From Dryocosmus kuriphilus (Eukaryota > Arthropoda > Insecta > Hymenoptera > Cynipidae), in contig CM076189.1 in NCBI GenBank assembly GCA_038277395.1, positions 208,050,011 through 208,114,010 of the forward strand: a DNA stretch of 64,000 nt, read 5' to 3'. The notes below the pieces were generated by a model, which was not told where the DNA came from, searched no databases, and saw nothing but the letters and a program-made list of their open reading frames with translations. Made by a program: the position numbers and the translations under genes. Below, piece after piece: positions 33,791-46,600 of this stretch (position 1 is the stretch's first letter; every line of letters starts with the position of its first letter).

Positions 33791-34561
33791 AATTTCTTCC
33801 AAAAAAATATCAACAGTCCAAACAACTTTCTTAATTAAAAAAAAAAAAAAAATATTGCAATACAGTTCGATGAAAAGAAGTAAAGCAGCTGTTATTGGCA
33901 AAGTATTATTATTTTCAATCATTTCATTTATGATACAAATGTTTTATAAATGCAAAATATGAATAAATGGAGGATCAGCCGTTTTTTTCTCGACACTATT
34001 ATGAAATATTATGTATTTCAATAAATACATGAAAATTACAAAATAAAAAATGTCTGTATATGTGACGTTCCGTGAAGCAAAGGCCCTAACGGAGTTTAGA
34101 CAAATTTTACAGGACGAGCGATTGAAGTGACGCGCGAGAATAGGAACTGCGTATACGAGTCTCATTCGAAAACTATAGATAACATCGAAAACCTGAAAAA
34201 CGATGTTTTTCCGTCTTAAGGCCTCTTCGCGGAACTTCACATATTTAGTTTGAGAGTGTAGGCACAAATATTTTATAAACAGCATATTTGTTGCTATTAC
34301 TGATGAAAAATTTTTCCGGAAGCATATGCAAAAATATAATACTTTATATACGCCTCAACTTTTTTGCACAGATAAATATTTATAAAATATAGTAAATCTC
34401 TAATTAAATTTACATAAAACTGTTAGTAACGCACTTAAGTATCTTTTTCTGAAAGTTTTTCATACTCTAAACATAATAATAAATAATATTAATACTCTTT
34501 CGTTTAAAGTTGTTTAACAAAACAATCGTAACTGTAGGACAAAGTCTTTCAAAACAGTCTT
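33791..34561. other. Downstream flank of NTHL1, nothing recognised
   Basis: AT-rich, with an A-run at 33837-33852. The open frame at 33944-34285 on the minus strand shows no family features. Confidence 0.45.
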
Positions 34562-36233
34562 TCACTTCTTAGATACTCCATTCTTTTTTGCAAAGGGGCA
34601 GATGTCATTATTGAGACACTCGGCACATTTGGGTCTTTGAGGCATGCAGACAGTTTGACCAAATCCCACAAGTAGATGATTTACATCTGCCCACAAATCT
34701 CTCGGGAGCCAGGCCTCCAATTCTTTTCTAGTATCTTCTGGAGTTTTGGTAGACTTTTTTACCCATCCTAAACGGTTACTAATACGATGGACGTGTGTGT
34801 CGACACCTATTCCCGAAATTTGGTCCCAAGCGATCTGCATACAAATGTGAGCCATTTTTGGTCCAACCCCTGGTAATTCGCATAATTTTTCCGCCGAATC
34901 TGGAATGTCACCGTTGTACTTTTCTTTCAGGATCACTGAAGTCTTTTTTAAATATTCCACCTTGCGCTGCAAGCCAAAAATTTTGTTTAATCGCTTTTAA
35001 TTCAGTTTCAATTTTTCGGTAATATGTTTTTTAAATTCAGAACATTATTTATGAATGACTTAAAATTAATAGTCTGCAATAAATATGGGGACCGTCCATA
35101 AATCTCGTGATTGATTTTTCAGAATTTTTGAACTCCCTACCCCCTCACGTGATCGAACATGATTTTTTCTTTGACCCCCCCCCCCCCCTCGAATATCACG
35201 TGATACTACAATTTAAAATAATAAAAATTTATCAATTCTATAAAAACATTTATAAATTAAATTTAAATCCAAACCTTTTTTTTTTAAATAACTACATAAC
35301 ATTAAATTTTTCAAATCGTTTATGTGAACTCGGGTGTTTACTTTTAGATATGTTTAACAATTAAACATATTATATTTAATTCCTTACTTTAACGGTTCCT
35401 AATTCATAATGTACTTGCCTTATAAATTTCAACGTTTAATAGAAGTCTTACACAAATCAAGTTTTACAAAATTAGAAATGAAACATGTGTTGAATACAAA
35501 TTTCTACTGCTGGAGATTTTCAAGAGGCTCATTTGCAAACCAGAATATCAACTTGAAACAATAAGGTTTTTTTCTAAGTTATTTTCTGAGTACAGCAAGA
35601 ATTATTTTTCAAAATTTTAACAACTTTTTTACGTTCAGGCACTGTAATAATGATATAAAATAACAAAACAACATTTTTTATACCTTCCAAAAGCTGACAG
35701 GGTAAATAAGCTTTCCAAGTTCTTCATCAGAAGCGGCAATAATGGAATCAGGAGTGCAGCCAAAATCCTTAAGTTTTTGCATTGCTGCATGAGTAACTTG
35801 ATCTTTTGTCTGGCTACTCAACATTAATGCCAATAACGACTGATACCTATAAATCGGTTTACTAACATTAGTATCAGCGCATTTGTGACATCCCATCTCA
35901 TCCACAGGAGCAACTTCTAATTTTCTCATTGCTCTGATATTTTCCAAAAGAGTTTCCCAATTTTTTGGCATCCAACCCTCTCCCACCTTGGACGAAACTT
36001 CTTTTTCGTTTTTTTTTCAAATCTTCACATTCTATTTTTACTGGGGTTCGTTTTTTTTTTGCTTTGGGTTTAGATTTTTTTTCCAGTTTTTCGATATGCT
36101 CATTCTCTTGTTGATTATCGCTAACAAAGAACTGAGATGTTTCTGCTGTGAGATCAGTAGTTTTTTTTGAGGATTTTTGTGAGCGCATAGACCTAGAAGT
36201 ACCTAGGTTCTCCAATTTTAATCGCTTACTCAT
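34562..36233 (-). CDS. NTHL1: Endonuclease III-like DNA glycosylase/AP lyase
   Basis: Two exons, 36233-35684 and 34966-34562, joined GT-AG. The enzyme removes oxidised pyrimidines and nicks the abasic site in nuclear and mitochondrial base excision repair. Allowing for one extra A in the A9 run at 36010-36018, the protein has about 317 residues. Residues 1-115 form a Lys-rich, probably targeting, N-terminus, followed by VGEGWMPKNWETLL and the helical core. The helix-hairpin-helix is LPGVGPKMAH with the catalytic Lys at residue 220. GIGVDTHVHRISNRLGW contains the catalytic Asp 239. The 4Fe-4S loop is C290-x6-C297-x2-C300-x5-C306. Without the homopolymer correction, exon 1 ends in a frameshift after about 75 residues. 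Confidence 0.95.
35085..35200. repeat. Repeat fragment in the NTHL1 intron (ggggaccgtccataaat type)
   Basis: gaccgtccataaatctcgtg followed by cccctcacgtgatcgaac and a C-run (about 35165-35179). It reads like the end of a common insect interspersed repeat, but no second end was found in this window. Confidence 0.4.
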
Positions 36234-37370
36234 TTTAAGTATATTATTTAGTTTTTATTGAGAATTTCAAGTTTATTTTGAACTTTTTTTGTATATGCCT
36301 ATGTGATGTAGTTAACCTCAAAATTTGATTCACGTTTTCACAAAGGGAATCTTGTTTCAAGCTTTTTGCCTGATGAAGAAATTGCTACAGTATTTTGGAA
36401 TTATGGTAATTTGAAGGATTTATATTAGTTTTATGGCAATCAATCGCTTTGAAGAGCACAAACTTACAAAAGATTTGATCGCGTTTGTTTACATCGTATG
36501 CATCGTTTACATCAAACCTGTTGCTTTACTTCGATTGGTCCAGATTGATCACGCTATTCACAAATGACGAATCAGCGTTAAGTCTCGGAAAAAATGTAAT
36601 CTTTTTAAAAATATTTTTTTGAATTCAAAAGTCTTATTCAAATTTGAGTTTATTTTTATTTACACAAGTCAATTCAAGTTTTATTGCATTGTTTATTCAC
36701 TGCTGATCTGATTTTTTAAAAATTAGCATTTTGACTCAATTGACTTTTTAAGGAAGAATTTTTATCGATTTTCTATACTTTTTGTCTGAATTTAAATTAT
36801 GATGTTCTTGAATAGTCTGTTCAACACCTTGCGTTTGGACTAACATTACCGCGACGGCTTGCTTGTAATATATTCCCAGTTGGCACAAAAACGCAGGACG
36901 TCTTTACGACATTTTTGCGACGTCGAAAATACGTCCTATGTCCGTACTCCGCGTAGCAAAGATAGATTATCTAAGTCTGCTGACCGACATGTCAAAGAAC
37001 TGTAATGTTGCTCAAATTCCATCTGTAATCTTCCAAAATAAATACTTAAAACAGGCACTTTGCAAAAGATTTCCTCAACCCGGAAGGGTTTCACAGTTGT
37101 ATGGAGGGGGGGGGGGGGGGGTGCTAGACAGTTTTTCCAAAAAAGTAAAAATATCTGAGCTAAAATACGATCAGAGATACGATAATGAAAGTGTTGAAAT
37201 GAGGGGAAGTAAAGAAAGAGCTCCAATGGTTAGAAGGAGAAAGCAGTATCAGAGTAATACTTACAAACCTGTAAATGATTATGTTAAGGACTGAAGAGAC
37301 ACTGCAACTGTATTCGCGGCAAGGCAGCACTTTTTTTTTTTCAGCGAGTTTCCCATTTTGCACAAAACAA
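36234..37370. other. Intergenic region between NTHL1 and the GC-balanced island
   Basis: No gene recognised. A poly(G) tract lies near 37105-37121, and a segment from 36880 to 36960 is rich in gacgtc and acgtcc motifs and looks like an interspersed repeat end. The open frames here cross the poly(G) tract and are not supported. Confidence 0.4.
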
Positions 37371-37993
37371 TCATATTCCATGTGAAAAAAAATTAAAAGT
37401 ACAAAAATAATTGTATGCAATAAGTGGGGTTATGACAGAAATTGATGGGCCTCGACGCTCGTCGCGCCAACCACGGCTGCCGAAATGCTGTTGGCAATGC
37501 TGCTCACTGTAATGAATCCGGTATTGATTCCCGTATTCATCGTAGAACATCAGCGCTCCGCGCGCAAATTTGAATATATCAGAGCAGAATCTCCAAACGA
37601 TCCTCATTCTATAATTTCGGTTTGGCTCAATTCTCAAAAACGAGGGGTTTGCCTTCGAAAGGTCCAGTTTCCAAGGCCAAGTCACTTCCCATCCACTCTC
37701 AAATTTTACAACCCAGGTTCGTCGAGCCACTTGAAAATTCTTGGGAACGAAGGGGCATCCTGTGCGAGCAACGAGAGATTGTGCAGATCCGTGAGTCTGG
37801 CGAACACGTGGTCGTAAAACGACAGGATGTCCCTCGAAAAACGGGCCTCTTTGAATTTTTCCTTGCCGGAAAACGAAAGCAAGTTTTTTTCAGGTTTTTG
37901 TCGATTCTGGCTGTCCATGCATGGGAAATTCTCGATCGTAAAACCGAATCTAAAAGTCTCGATATTAGAAAACTCGGGTATTTCCGAAAATAG
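37371..37993. other. GC-balanced island open in several frames, identity unknown
   Basis: About 600 bp with few stop codons in most frames on both strands, in contrast to the AT-rich flanks. On the minus strand two frames look protein-like: 37706-37918 (SRDILSFYDHVFARLTDLHN) and 37371-37730 (GALMFYDEYGNQYRIHYSEQ). On the plus strand 37622-37993 is open. No family is recognised and no splice pattern joins them convincingly. It may be a transposon remnant. A function cannot be given. Confidence 0.4.
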
Positions 37994-39476
37994 TATTCAA
38001 TAAATTCTTAATTGTTGTGTTGTGTATATGCATGTGTATGCGGGTATACGCATGCATATACATAATCACATATTGTATGGGTGGGAAACTCCAAACTGCG
38101 AAACTGAATGTAGTATCTTAAAATTTGAAAAGTAGGAATTGCTCTGAGACTTGGAAGAGAGACGCATGGTGACTTTTAGGAATATTGTCTGTAAATAACA
38201 TACACAAAGACTTTAAATTGATAAGAATTGATAAGGACTTTTTATAATCATGTGCTATGCTCATCGAGTGTATTAGGTCAGTTCTAGCAAATTGAAAACC
38301 ATCATTGTAACTAATGTTTATTTATAGAAAATTCTTAGATTTAATCCAATTTGTAGATTCTCCTAATTATTTTAGACTAACGTTTTTCACATCATTTTCT
38401 CAACATTTTGTCCTATTAATAAGTCATATAGAGAATAGAGTCGTTTCCAATGATTAACTAATACCAAAGATATTTTACCTAGATGCGGCTAGGGTCTAGT
38501 TAGGCCACATGCCGCGAGGGCGGCGTTACTGTAGTATTTGTGGCTTCGGTTTGTTTCGGTACGCTTCGGCTCAATTCGGCAATGCCTCTATGTTTAAGCG
38601 CATTATTTTGACCACATGGCGCAATAAACTCTGCTTTTTTCGAGCGGGAATTTGAAACTTTATAATTATTATGGATTATTTATTTATTCTTGAGAACTGA
38701 AAGTAACTTTTTCCCATTTGAAAATATTCTTAGTAAAATATAGTGTTCTATAAATAAAGAATGAAAAGTCACTGAAAATATGTAAAAGATAATTTTGTAT
38801 AAAATCTGTATCTAGAAAGGATGGGATTACTTTACCATTGTATAGCAAACTTTACTGTTGGTTGGTTGTATATAAATCAATAATAATAAAATAAAATAAA
38901 AGTAATTGAAAATATTGATTGAAAATTCTACCATTGAAATTATATCTTTATATTTTTATTTAAAAAACTTATGAAAACTTAAAAAATAAAAATAAAAAGG
39001 ATACTTGGAATTTTTACGTATATAAACATTTCAAAAAATTTAAAGAATCCTTTTTATGCAAAAAAATATACTCTATTTTCATATTTCTATATAAAAAACA
39101 GAAAACTAAAAAAATACCCAAGTGTAATATTCAGCTAATTAATTAATTAGTAATATTACTGAAAAAATTAAAAGTCAACGAAAATATTTAAGCAAAATTA
39201 TTTTTTGCAATCAGGTACGTATTAACATTTAATTTTTATTTATATAAATATGTATATGTATATAGATATTATATATACATTAAGATTTAAAAACATTTTA
39301 GTATTATAATGTAAGCCAGGCTGTACTTCCTAAATGTAGTGAGATTAAAGCGTTTGGTATTTAAGTGATTGGAAACTATTTTTGCCTCGAACTTGAGCTT
39401 AATTAATAGTTTACTGTAGTGAACTATTGTTACCACATTTAAAAAGTGCTTTGAAGTAATAATATAGGATAAAACA
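37994..39476. other. Upstream region of the THAP-like gene
   Basis: AT-rich, no gene seen. The stretch at 38450-38530 (aaagatattttacctagatg) has an inverted relative at about 48480-48540 with the same aaagatatttta and ctagatgc motifs. Confidence 0.4.
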
Positions 39477-41874
39477 ATGTCTGGAAGTGCTACCGATCTG
39501 TGTGCTTACATTGACTGTGTAAACAAACGACGAGTTGCTGGTGTTACTTTATTCTGTTTACCAAAGAAAGGCATTGAAAAATTTTATGTATGGTGTCAAA
39601 ATGCAGGTGAGTAAATAAATAAAAATCATTAGTGTGTCTCCACTGAATTTGAAAAATTATTAACTTCCCCAATAATCTTAAATGTGATTTTTTTAAAATG
39701 GAAATACCCTCTTTTGACACCGGATTCAGAAAGAGCGGGAAATTCTACGTTCAAGTATGTACCAAAGTCATCGGTAAATTTTAACCTTGAAGTCAATTAA
39801 AGGTCATTTGAAATCATTTTTTTAATTATTCGGTATTTTCTAAATATTTTTCAAATATTTTTAGAGATCTTTTCCGTAAATTTCCATTTTCGGGAATTTT
39901 TTAGTGTCGTTAATTTTATAATGTCGGAAATTTAATTTTTCGGTAATTATTTATTCGGGCATTTTACAGTGTCGGCAATTTTACTTTTTGAAAATTTTCA
40001 GTCGTCCCAAATTAAAAATCAAATTAAAAACCTAAAAGACGACAGAAAATTCACAAAAAATAAAATTCCCGACACTATGAAATGCCCGAATAAATAATTA
40101 CCGAAAAATAAAATTCCCGAAATTATAAAACTACCAGCAGTTTATAAAAACCCCGAAATAAAAATTTACCGACACTGGAAAATTCCCGACAATGTAAAAT
40201 TCTCGGAAAAAATATCTTATTCAAATACATCCTGCTTACCAAAGGATTTGTTTAGGTATAACTCTCAGTGGCTATCCCGCAATGGTCTACAAAACCATTT
40301 TTCAGTTTTTTATTTATATTAAAAATTAATTTTTAATCAACATCCAAAATTTAAAAAAAAAAACATACGACCAGCTTTCTATTTCCAGTATCAATTCCTC
40401 AGAACTGTTTGACTTTTTCTAGACCTTTCTTTGGCCTTTGTACTAAAAAAATATCCCCAGAGTGGAATTTGTGTTTTTCTTAAGGGTGTTAGATCAAAGT
40501 TCTAATCAATAAATTTGATTTCTTTATTTTACTTCATAAATATTATAATTAGATATTTTTTCGCTCTGTATAGTGTGACATTTGGAAGTGAAGTTTAAGC
40601 CTGCACATAGGCAAGATCTGGACGTACGAGAGAAAGACTCTCAAGGAACTCTATGTGCAGGAGCCCCCACCCACGCGCGAGTGTTTACTACCCCTCCAGT
40701 GCTCCAGATTCGTGACGTAGGGAGTGAGTGCAGGGGGAGAATCCTTTAAAAAGCGGGTACATAGGCCAAAGAAGCAGATTCCGACTGGCGGCAGGACCTA
40801 GAGGTCCTCGGGAGTATCGCGAAGTCCTCAACTTCTAGCTCCCTTGAGAAGGATTGGGATTTATCCCATCCCCTTGTCAAGAAGGGAATTCGAAGTTTCG
40901 TTTGTTTTCGGTTTTCCATCTTCTTCTAGTTTCCTTGAGAAGGGCTGGAATTTATTCCTCACCCTTGTCAATAAGAAAATTAGAAGTCGACGCGTTAATT
41001 TGAATTCTAATAGCTTCTTTTAGTCCCCTTGAGAAGAAATAAGATTTATCTTATTACCTTGTCGATAAGGGGATTAAAAGAATATTCGCGCGCGTTCCTA
41101 TCATTTCGATGTTCAAGCTGCCAGGTTGGAAGTCTGCTTTCTGAGGTTCTGGGAAGAACCAATTATAAAAAAAACTGTATTTGAATAAAGAGCACTTTTT
41201 TTGAATTATATAATTGTAGCGAGTAATTAAAGGGGCGGTTAATAAAGATTGTATTTGCGGAATACTGGGCTAAAATAATAAGCGAGTGATTGTATGTGAA
41301 AAATATTGGACTAAAATAATTGTAAAATTAATAAATAGAAACCATATTATGTTAGATTGTATAAACTGAGTGATTGGAGATGTGACAGATAGAGAAATTT
41401 GGACTAGATAAAATAAATTGGTATGTAAAAGAAGTACAGTATAATAAACTAAAAAGAGTATTTAGAGATACACAGGGTGGACCTCCACAAATTAAGTAAA
41501 AGGGTAATAACCCTCTTATCTAAATCAATGAATGATTAAAATTAAGGGAAGATCCCATGAGTTATGAATGAATAATTTGAAGAGGTCCTCACTGGGTCAG
41601 TAGAGTGGTACAGGTAGTATATGAACGACGTCGGTAAGGGGCACAGAGAACCAGAGTATTATTGTGTAGGTAAAGGTTAAGACTTTAGAGGCTTGAAGCA
41701 AAAGGCCATTTTATTAGTATTGTGTGAGTGGGTATCATAATAATCTATCTTTATTTCGAGGCATAAAAGCCCTCATCTCAAATCCTTTTATTAAAGGTGT
41801 AATAGTGTAATGTTGAACGATTGGCAATGAAAACTGCGGGTGTTTAGAAATTATTGTACTGAAGAAAGAAAGAG

Positions 41875-41906
<32 letters not shown>

Positions 41907-43098
41907 TAAGAGAGAAAAGAAACATCAAAGGCAAGAGAGAATTGTATCAGCTAGGATTAGCATTGCAATCATAGGGTAGATAAGAAGATAAGCCAATAAA
42001 TGAATAATATGTTTCTCTTAATCTCGTATTTTTTACTCTCGTGTAACCCTTCCTAAAGAGTAAATTATATTTAAAAATTTTATAAAACTTTAAAAAGTTA
42101 CAATAGGTAGTCATGTTTTAAACAGAATTATGAGTACAGAGCAAAAAAATCTAAAATTTTATTCTTTTATAGTAAAATGAAAAGATTAAATTTTGTGCAT
42201 TAAAATTGAAATTAAAAGATTTTTAATTCTGATAATTGTTGTGATTTTTGTATTTGTTGTATTTTTGTAATTGTTGTAATTTGAAGGAATATTAAGTGAT
42301 GATGTTTCAAAATCTGAAGAAATTTTACCAACATTTTCAAGAATGATAAAAGGGACTTTAAGGAATTTTATGAAACTTATGTCTTAAAATTAGACAAGGA
42401 ATTATAACTTGTATATTTAAAAAATTAAAAATCCTGAATTATTTTACATATTTTTTTAATCTTTTAATTTAAATCTTTTAAATTTGTGTATTGGGATTGA
42501 AATTATAGTCAAAATTTCATTTTTAGGAATTGATCCATCTGCGGTTCAATGGAGGACGATGATTTGCAGCGGTACCTATGAAGGTAGCTCGATTTCTTAT
42601 TTCGCTGACTATGCAGCACATGTAACAACCAAGAAATGGAATTGTGATCGATGTTTTGAAGTTCTGTTGAAGGCTCCAGAAGACGCAGGAGATGTTGATG
42701 ATACTTACATCGAATGTCGCGAATACGAAAGTAAATCTTCGTATAAAGTAACCCTTTTGAAGAAACCTTCGGTGAAATTTCGCGAGATCGTAACAGGGAA
42801 TTTGCTTTCGTTTGAGAGGAACATTAAGCAAGTACGTCATCAAGCTAAAGTCAGAGAGACAATCGAAAAAGTAGCCATTCGCGACATCAGTTTAGTATAT
42901 CCTGACTGGCTCGCAGAATCTGACGCTTGCTACGAACATCGACTCTTTGCAATAAGATGCTTGTTTAAAGGAAAATTGTATCGAGTTTGCACAATTGATA
43001 GTAGAGAAGCAAAGGCAGCCGAAATTCAAAAGCGAAATGATAATGCTGCTGAAAAAAGGATGAGAGGGACCAACAAGCGAAAAAGCAATTCAATGTAG
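39477..43098 (+). CDS. Two-exon gene of unknown function with a THAP-like N-terminus
   Basis: Exons 39477-39606 and 42527-43098 (GT-AG, phase 1) give 233 residues. The start MSGSATDLCAYIDC is followed by LFCLPKKGIEKFYVWCQNAG and MICSGTYEG. The spacing of CxxxxC, the aromatic LFxLP block, the WC helix and the later Cys resembles a THAP zinc finger, but the final C-x2-H pair is not present, so DNA binding is doubtful. The rest has no recognised domain. A CDRCFE motif, a helical Lys-rich middle (residues about 110-160) and a basic tail (KRMRGTNKRKSNSM) suggest a nuclear protein. A polyadenylation signal aataaa lies near 43253. The clean frame with conserved splice sites supports a real gene. The 2.9-kb intron is filled with repeats. 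Confidence 0.75.
39700..39815 (+). repeat. Fragment of the DD41D element's terminal repeat
   Basis: gcgggaaattctacgttcaa, followed by gtcatcggt, aaccttgaagtcaa and taaaggtcatttgaaat, resembles 61150-61240 (left inverted repeat of the element at 60950). It is diverged and truncated at both sides. Confidence 0.65.
39830..40215. repeat. Palindromic repeat family P, copy 2
   Basis: Left arm about 39830-40010, right arm about 40035-40215. tttcggtaattatttattcg on the left matches the complement cgaataaataattaccgaaa on the right, and gtgtcggcaattt pairs with an aaattcccgacac-type block. The centre is near 40022. A related palindrome lies in DHX8 intron 7 (26040-26320). Confidence 0.8.
40570..41150 (+). 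repeat. GC-richer repeat segment with three 91-bp units
   Basis: Units start at 40832, 40923 and 41014. Each has ttcta/ttttag, then cttgagaag, an atttat centre and ccttgtc-ataag, so that cttgagaag...cttgtcaag can fold into a hairpin. The preceding 40570-40830 part is GC-rich and contains gtgcaggagccccc. The segment may be a long terminal repeat, but no second copy or target duplication could be shown. Confidence 0.6.
41860..41910. repeat. GA-rich microsatellite
   Basis: gaaagaaagagaaagaaaga changing into a pure (ga)n run, inside the intron of the THAP-like gene. Confidence 0.9.
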
Positions 43099-43243
43099 GA
43101 TCCCAAATCTTCGCGCAAATTAAAAAATGTAATGCATTTCTAATTACTTAATAAGTGTCTAATTAATTAATGCATGTTTAATTAATTACCTGATTTACTT
43201 AATAATAATCGAGTAATATAATAATGTATGTAATTATGTATAA

Positions 43244-43350
43244 TCATTGTCTAATAAAGGTTCATATTGAAAAAACAATCTTACATCAGTACTAATTTCC
43301 CTTTTTTTATTTTATTCCTTTAATTTTAATTTCATTATTAAATCATTTCA
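43244..43350. repeat. Flank duplication, left copy (3' end of the THAP-like gene)
   Basis: tcattgtctaataaaggttc and the following sequence recur at 47889-47990 with a few small differences. The copy contains the aataaa polyadenylation signal. The two copies enclose the foldback element and about 340 bp of other sequence. Confidence 0.85.
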
Positions 43351-43689
43351 TTATTAATCGCCGATTGCTCTAAGAACTTTCGAAACTCTGAACCAATTTG
43401 GAATTTTACACTTCTGGTGAGAGAGCTAATTAAACTGTGGAGTTAATTATTTTTTCAATTACAATACCATAGAGTTTAACATTATAATAAAAAATTACTT
43501 AAATTGTTCTTCAATTTCTATATTAATTACAATTCCACAGTTGAAACTAAGAAGCAACCGACCATATATTTTTGCACAAATAGAATTTCTCGTTACTCTC
43601 TTTTTTATATAATAATAACTTAGACAAGTACAAATATTTATGATAAATTTTGTAATATGTTAAACTATATATATATATATATATATATA

Positions 43690-46600
43690 CAGTAAGGACT
43701 CGAGTCAACCAGTCATAGGCAGTATAGTGTATAAAACAATAGTAGAAAATGCAACCCTTTTTACACAGGTGTACTGGAAAAAGAAGTTGAACAGGGTGTT
43801 ATTTTCATTAATTTTAAATTTACCGCTAAAAAGGTCCAAAAATTTCAAATTTCCAAAATGGTGGAACTGTCAGATTCAAATAAACACAGATAAACATAAC
43901 CTATCCATATTTAACAGAAATATTCAAAATCACAAATCAAAATAAGTTGACAAGCCCAATTGTAAATAGAAAATGCAAATAAAATAACTAAATCATCATT
44001 AAGTTACGTGCAAGTGAAATTTCTAGTGTAAGTAGAGGTGAGAATTAAAATTTTCTTCCACTAGAGTAAAGATAACAAGTGTCACCGCTTAACAACAAGT
44101 TTTCAAGAAACCAAAATTACAATTAAATAAAAAATCTCATGATTAGTCAGAAAAAAATTGGAGCCAATACGTCCCCGAAGAATTTCTTCCAGACGGTTAG
44201 CCAACACAAGAATAAATTTTGCACTCCTCGGTAAGTAGATGAATATGCTATTTTTAATAATTATTTACTTAGTTATTTCATACAATCAATGCATTCAATA
44301 TAAATTTTCGTTAAATTTCAAGTTACAATTGTTGAAGGACATTAAGTATTCAAAAATTGTTAATCGCAATATCGCAGCTTATTTGGCAGTGAAAATAGTG
44401 TTTCAGAAAAGAAAAATAACAAAAAAATACTCATTATTAAACCTTAAAAAATAATATAAAAGTATAATAAATAATTTAATTTTCTTAAACACGAATATTT
44501 GAGAATTGATGCATTTTGCAATAAAAAGTATCAGCATACATTCAATAAGCCACCTCCACAAACACTTTTAGAGAAGTAAAAGCCTAACCACATCGATTTG
44601 AAAATAGCCTATTTTTCTCAAATTTTTAACAACAGTTTTTACACACTAAGTTATCGAACAATTGTTTCAACCTTATTCAAAATGACTTGGGCTCCTTCCT
44701 GATGCCGAATAATATCACTAAATTCGACAACAACTCTGGCGATCGATGCTTTAAAATTCTAGCAATGATAAAAGGTTTTGCAAATGGCTAATTTCGGTCG
44801 ATTTTCACCAACAGTTTTTTACACGCTAAGTTATCGAAGAATTGTTTCAATCTTCTTCAAACTCACTCGGCTCCTTCTTGATGCCGAATAATATCACTAA
44901 ATTCGACAACAACTCTGGCGAACGATGCCTTACAATTCTAGCAATAATAAAACGATTTTCAAATAGCTCATTTTTGTCAAATTTTTAACGACGGTTTTTA
45001 CAGAGTAACTTTTGGAAAAATCGTCTCAATCTTATTCCAAGTGACCCGGGCTGCTTCCTTATGCGTAATAATATCAAGAATGTCGGCCCCAAGTCTGGCG
45101 ATCGATGCCTTAAAATTCTAGTAATGATAAAAGGTTTTGAAAATGGCTAATTTCGGTCGATTCTCACCAACAGTTTTTTGCACGCTAAGTTATCGAAGAT
45201 TTGTTTCAATATTCTTCAAACTCACTCGGCTCCTTCCTGATGCCGAATAATATCACTAAATTCGACAACAACTCTGGCGATCGATGCCTTAAAATTCTAG
45301 CAATAATAAAACGATTTTCAAATAGCTCATTTTTGTCAAATTTTTAACGACGGTTTTTACAGAGTAACTTTTGGAAGAATCGTCTCAACCTTATTCCAAG
45401 TGACGCGGGCTACTTCCTTATGCGTAATAATATCAAGAATGTCGGCCCCAAGTCTGGCGATCGATGCCTTAAAATTCTAGCAATGATAAAACATGTTGCA
45501 AATAGCTAATTTCGGTCGATTTTCACCAACAGTTTTTACACGCTAAGTTATCGAAGAATTGTTTCAATCTTCTTCAAACTCACTCGGCTCCTTCTTGATG
45601 CCGAATAATATCACTGAATTCGACAACAACTCTGGCGAACGATGCCTTAAAATTCTAGCAATGATAAAAGGTTTTGAAAATGGCTAATTTCGGTCGATTT
45701 TCACCAACAGTTTTTACACGCTAAGTTATCGAAGATTTGTTTCAATATTCTTCAAACTCACTCGGCTCCTTCCTGATGCCGAATAATATCACTAAATTCG
45801 ACAACAACTCTGGCGATCGATGCCTTAAAATTCTAGCAATAATAAAACGATTTTCAAATAGCTCATTTTTGTCAAATTTTTAACGACGGTTTTTACAGAG
45901 TAACTTTTGGAAGAATCGTCTCAACCTTATTCCAAGTGACACGGGCTACTTCCTTATGCGTAATAATATCAAGAATGTCGGCCCCAAGTCTGGCGATCGA
46001 TGCCTTAAAATTCTAGCAATGATAAAACATGTTGCAAATAGCTAATTTCGGTCGATTTTCACCAACAGTTTTTACACGCTAAGTTATCGAAGAATTGTTT
46101 CAATCTTCTTGAAACTCACTCGGCTCCTTCTTGATGCCGATTAATATCACTAAATTCGACAACAACTCTGGCGATCGATGCCTTAAAATTCTAGCAATAA
46201 TAAAACGATTTTCAAATAGCTCACTTTTGTCAAATTTTTAACGACGGTTTTTACAGAGTAACTTTTCGAAGAATCGTCTCAATCGGAGATATTAAATAAA
46301 GAATGTTCACTTCCATGAATTTCGTGCATAAGGAAGCAGCCCGGGTCACTTGGAATAAGATTGAGACGATTCTTCCAAAAGTTACTCTGTAAAAACCGTC
46401 GTTAAAAATTTGACAAAAAGAGCTATTTGAAAATCGTTTTATTATTGCTAGAATTTTAAGGCATCGATCGCCAGAGTTGTTGTCGAATTTAGTGATATTA
46501 TTCGGCATCAGGAAGGAGCCGAGCGAGTTTGAAGAAGATTGAAATAATTCTTCGATAACTTAGCGTGTAAAAACTGTTGGTGCAAATCGACCGAAATTAG

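Noticed and set aside
40570..41150. Solo LTR with defined ends
   Set aside because: A TGTGACA-like start can be seen, but no matching end or target duplication was found, so it is listed only as a repeat.
43727..44454. 72- and 71-residue open frames in the foldback arms
   Set aside because: They are repeated in the opposite arm because the arms are copies. AT-rich, no domain, no codon bias.
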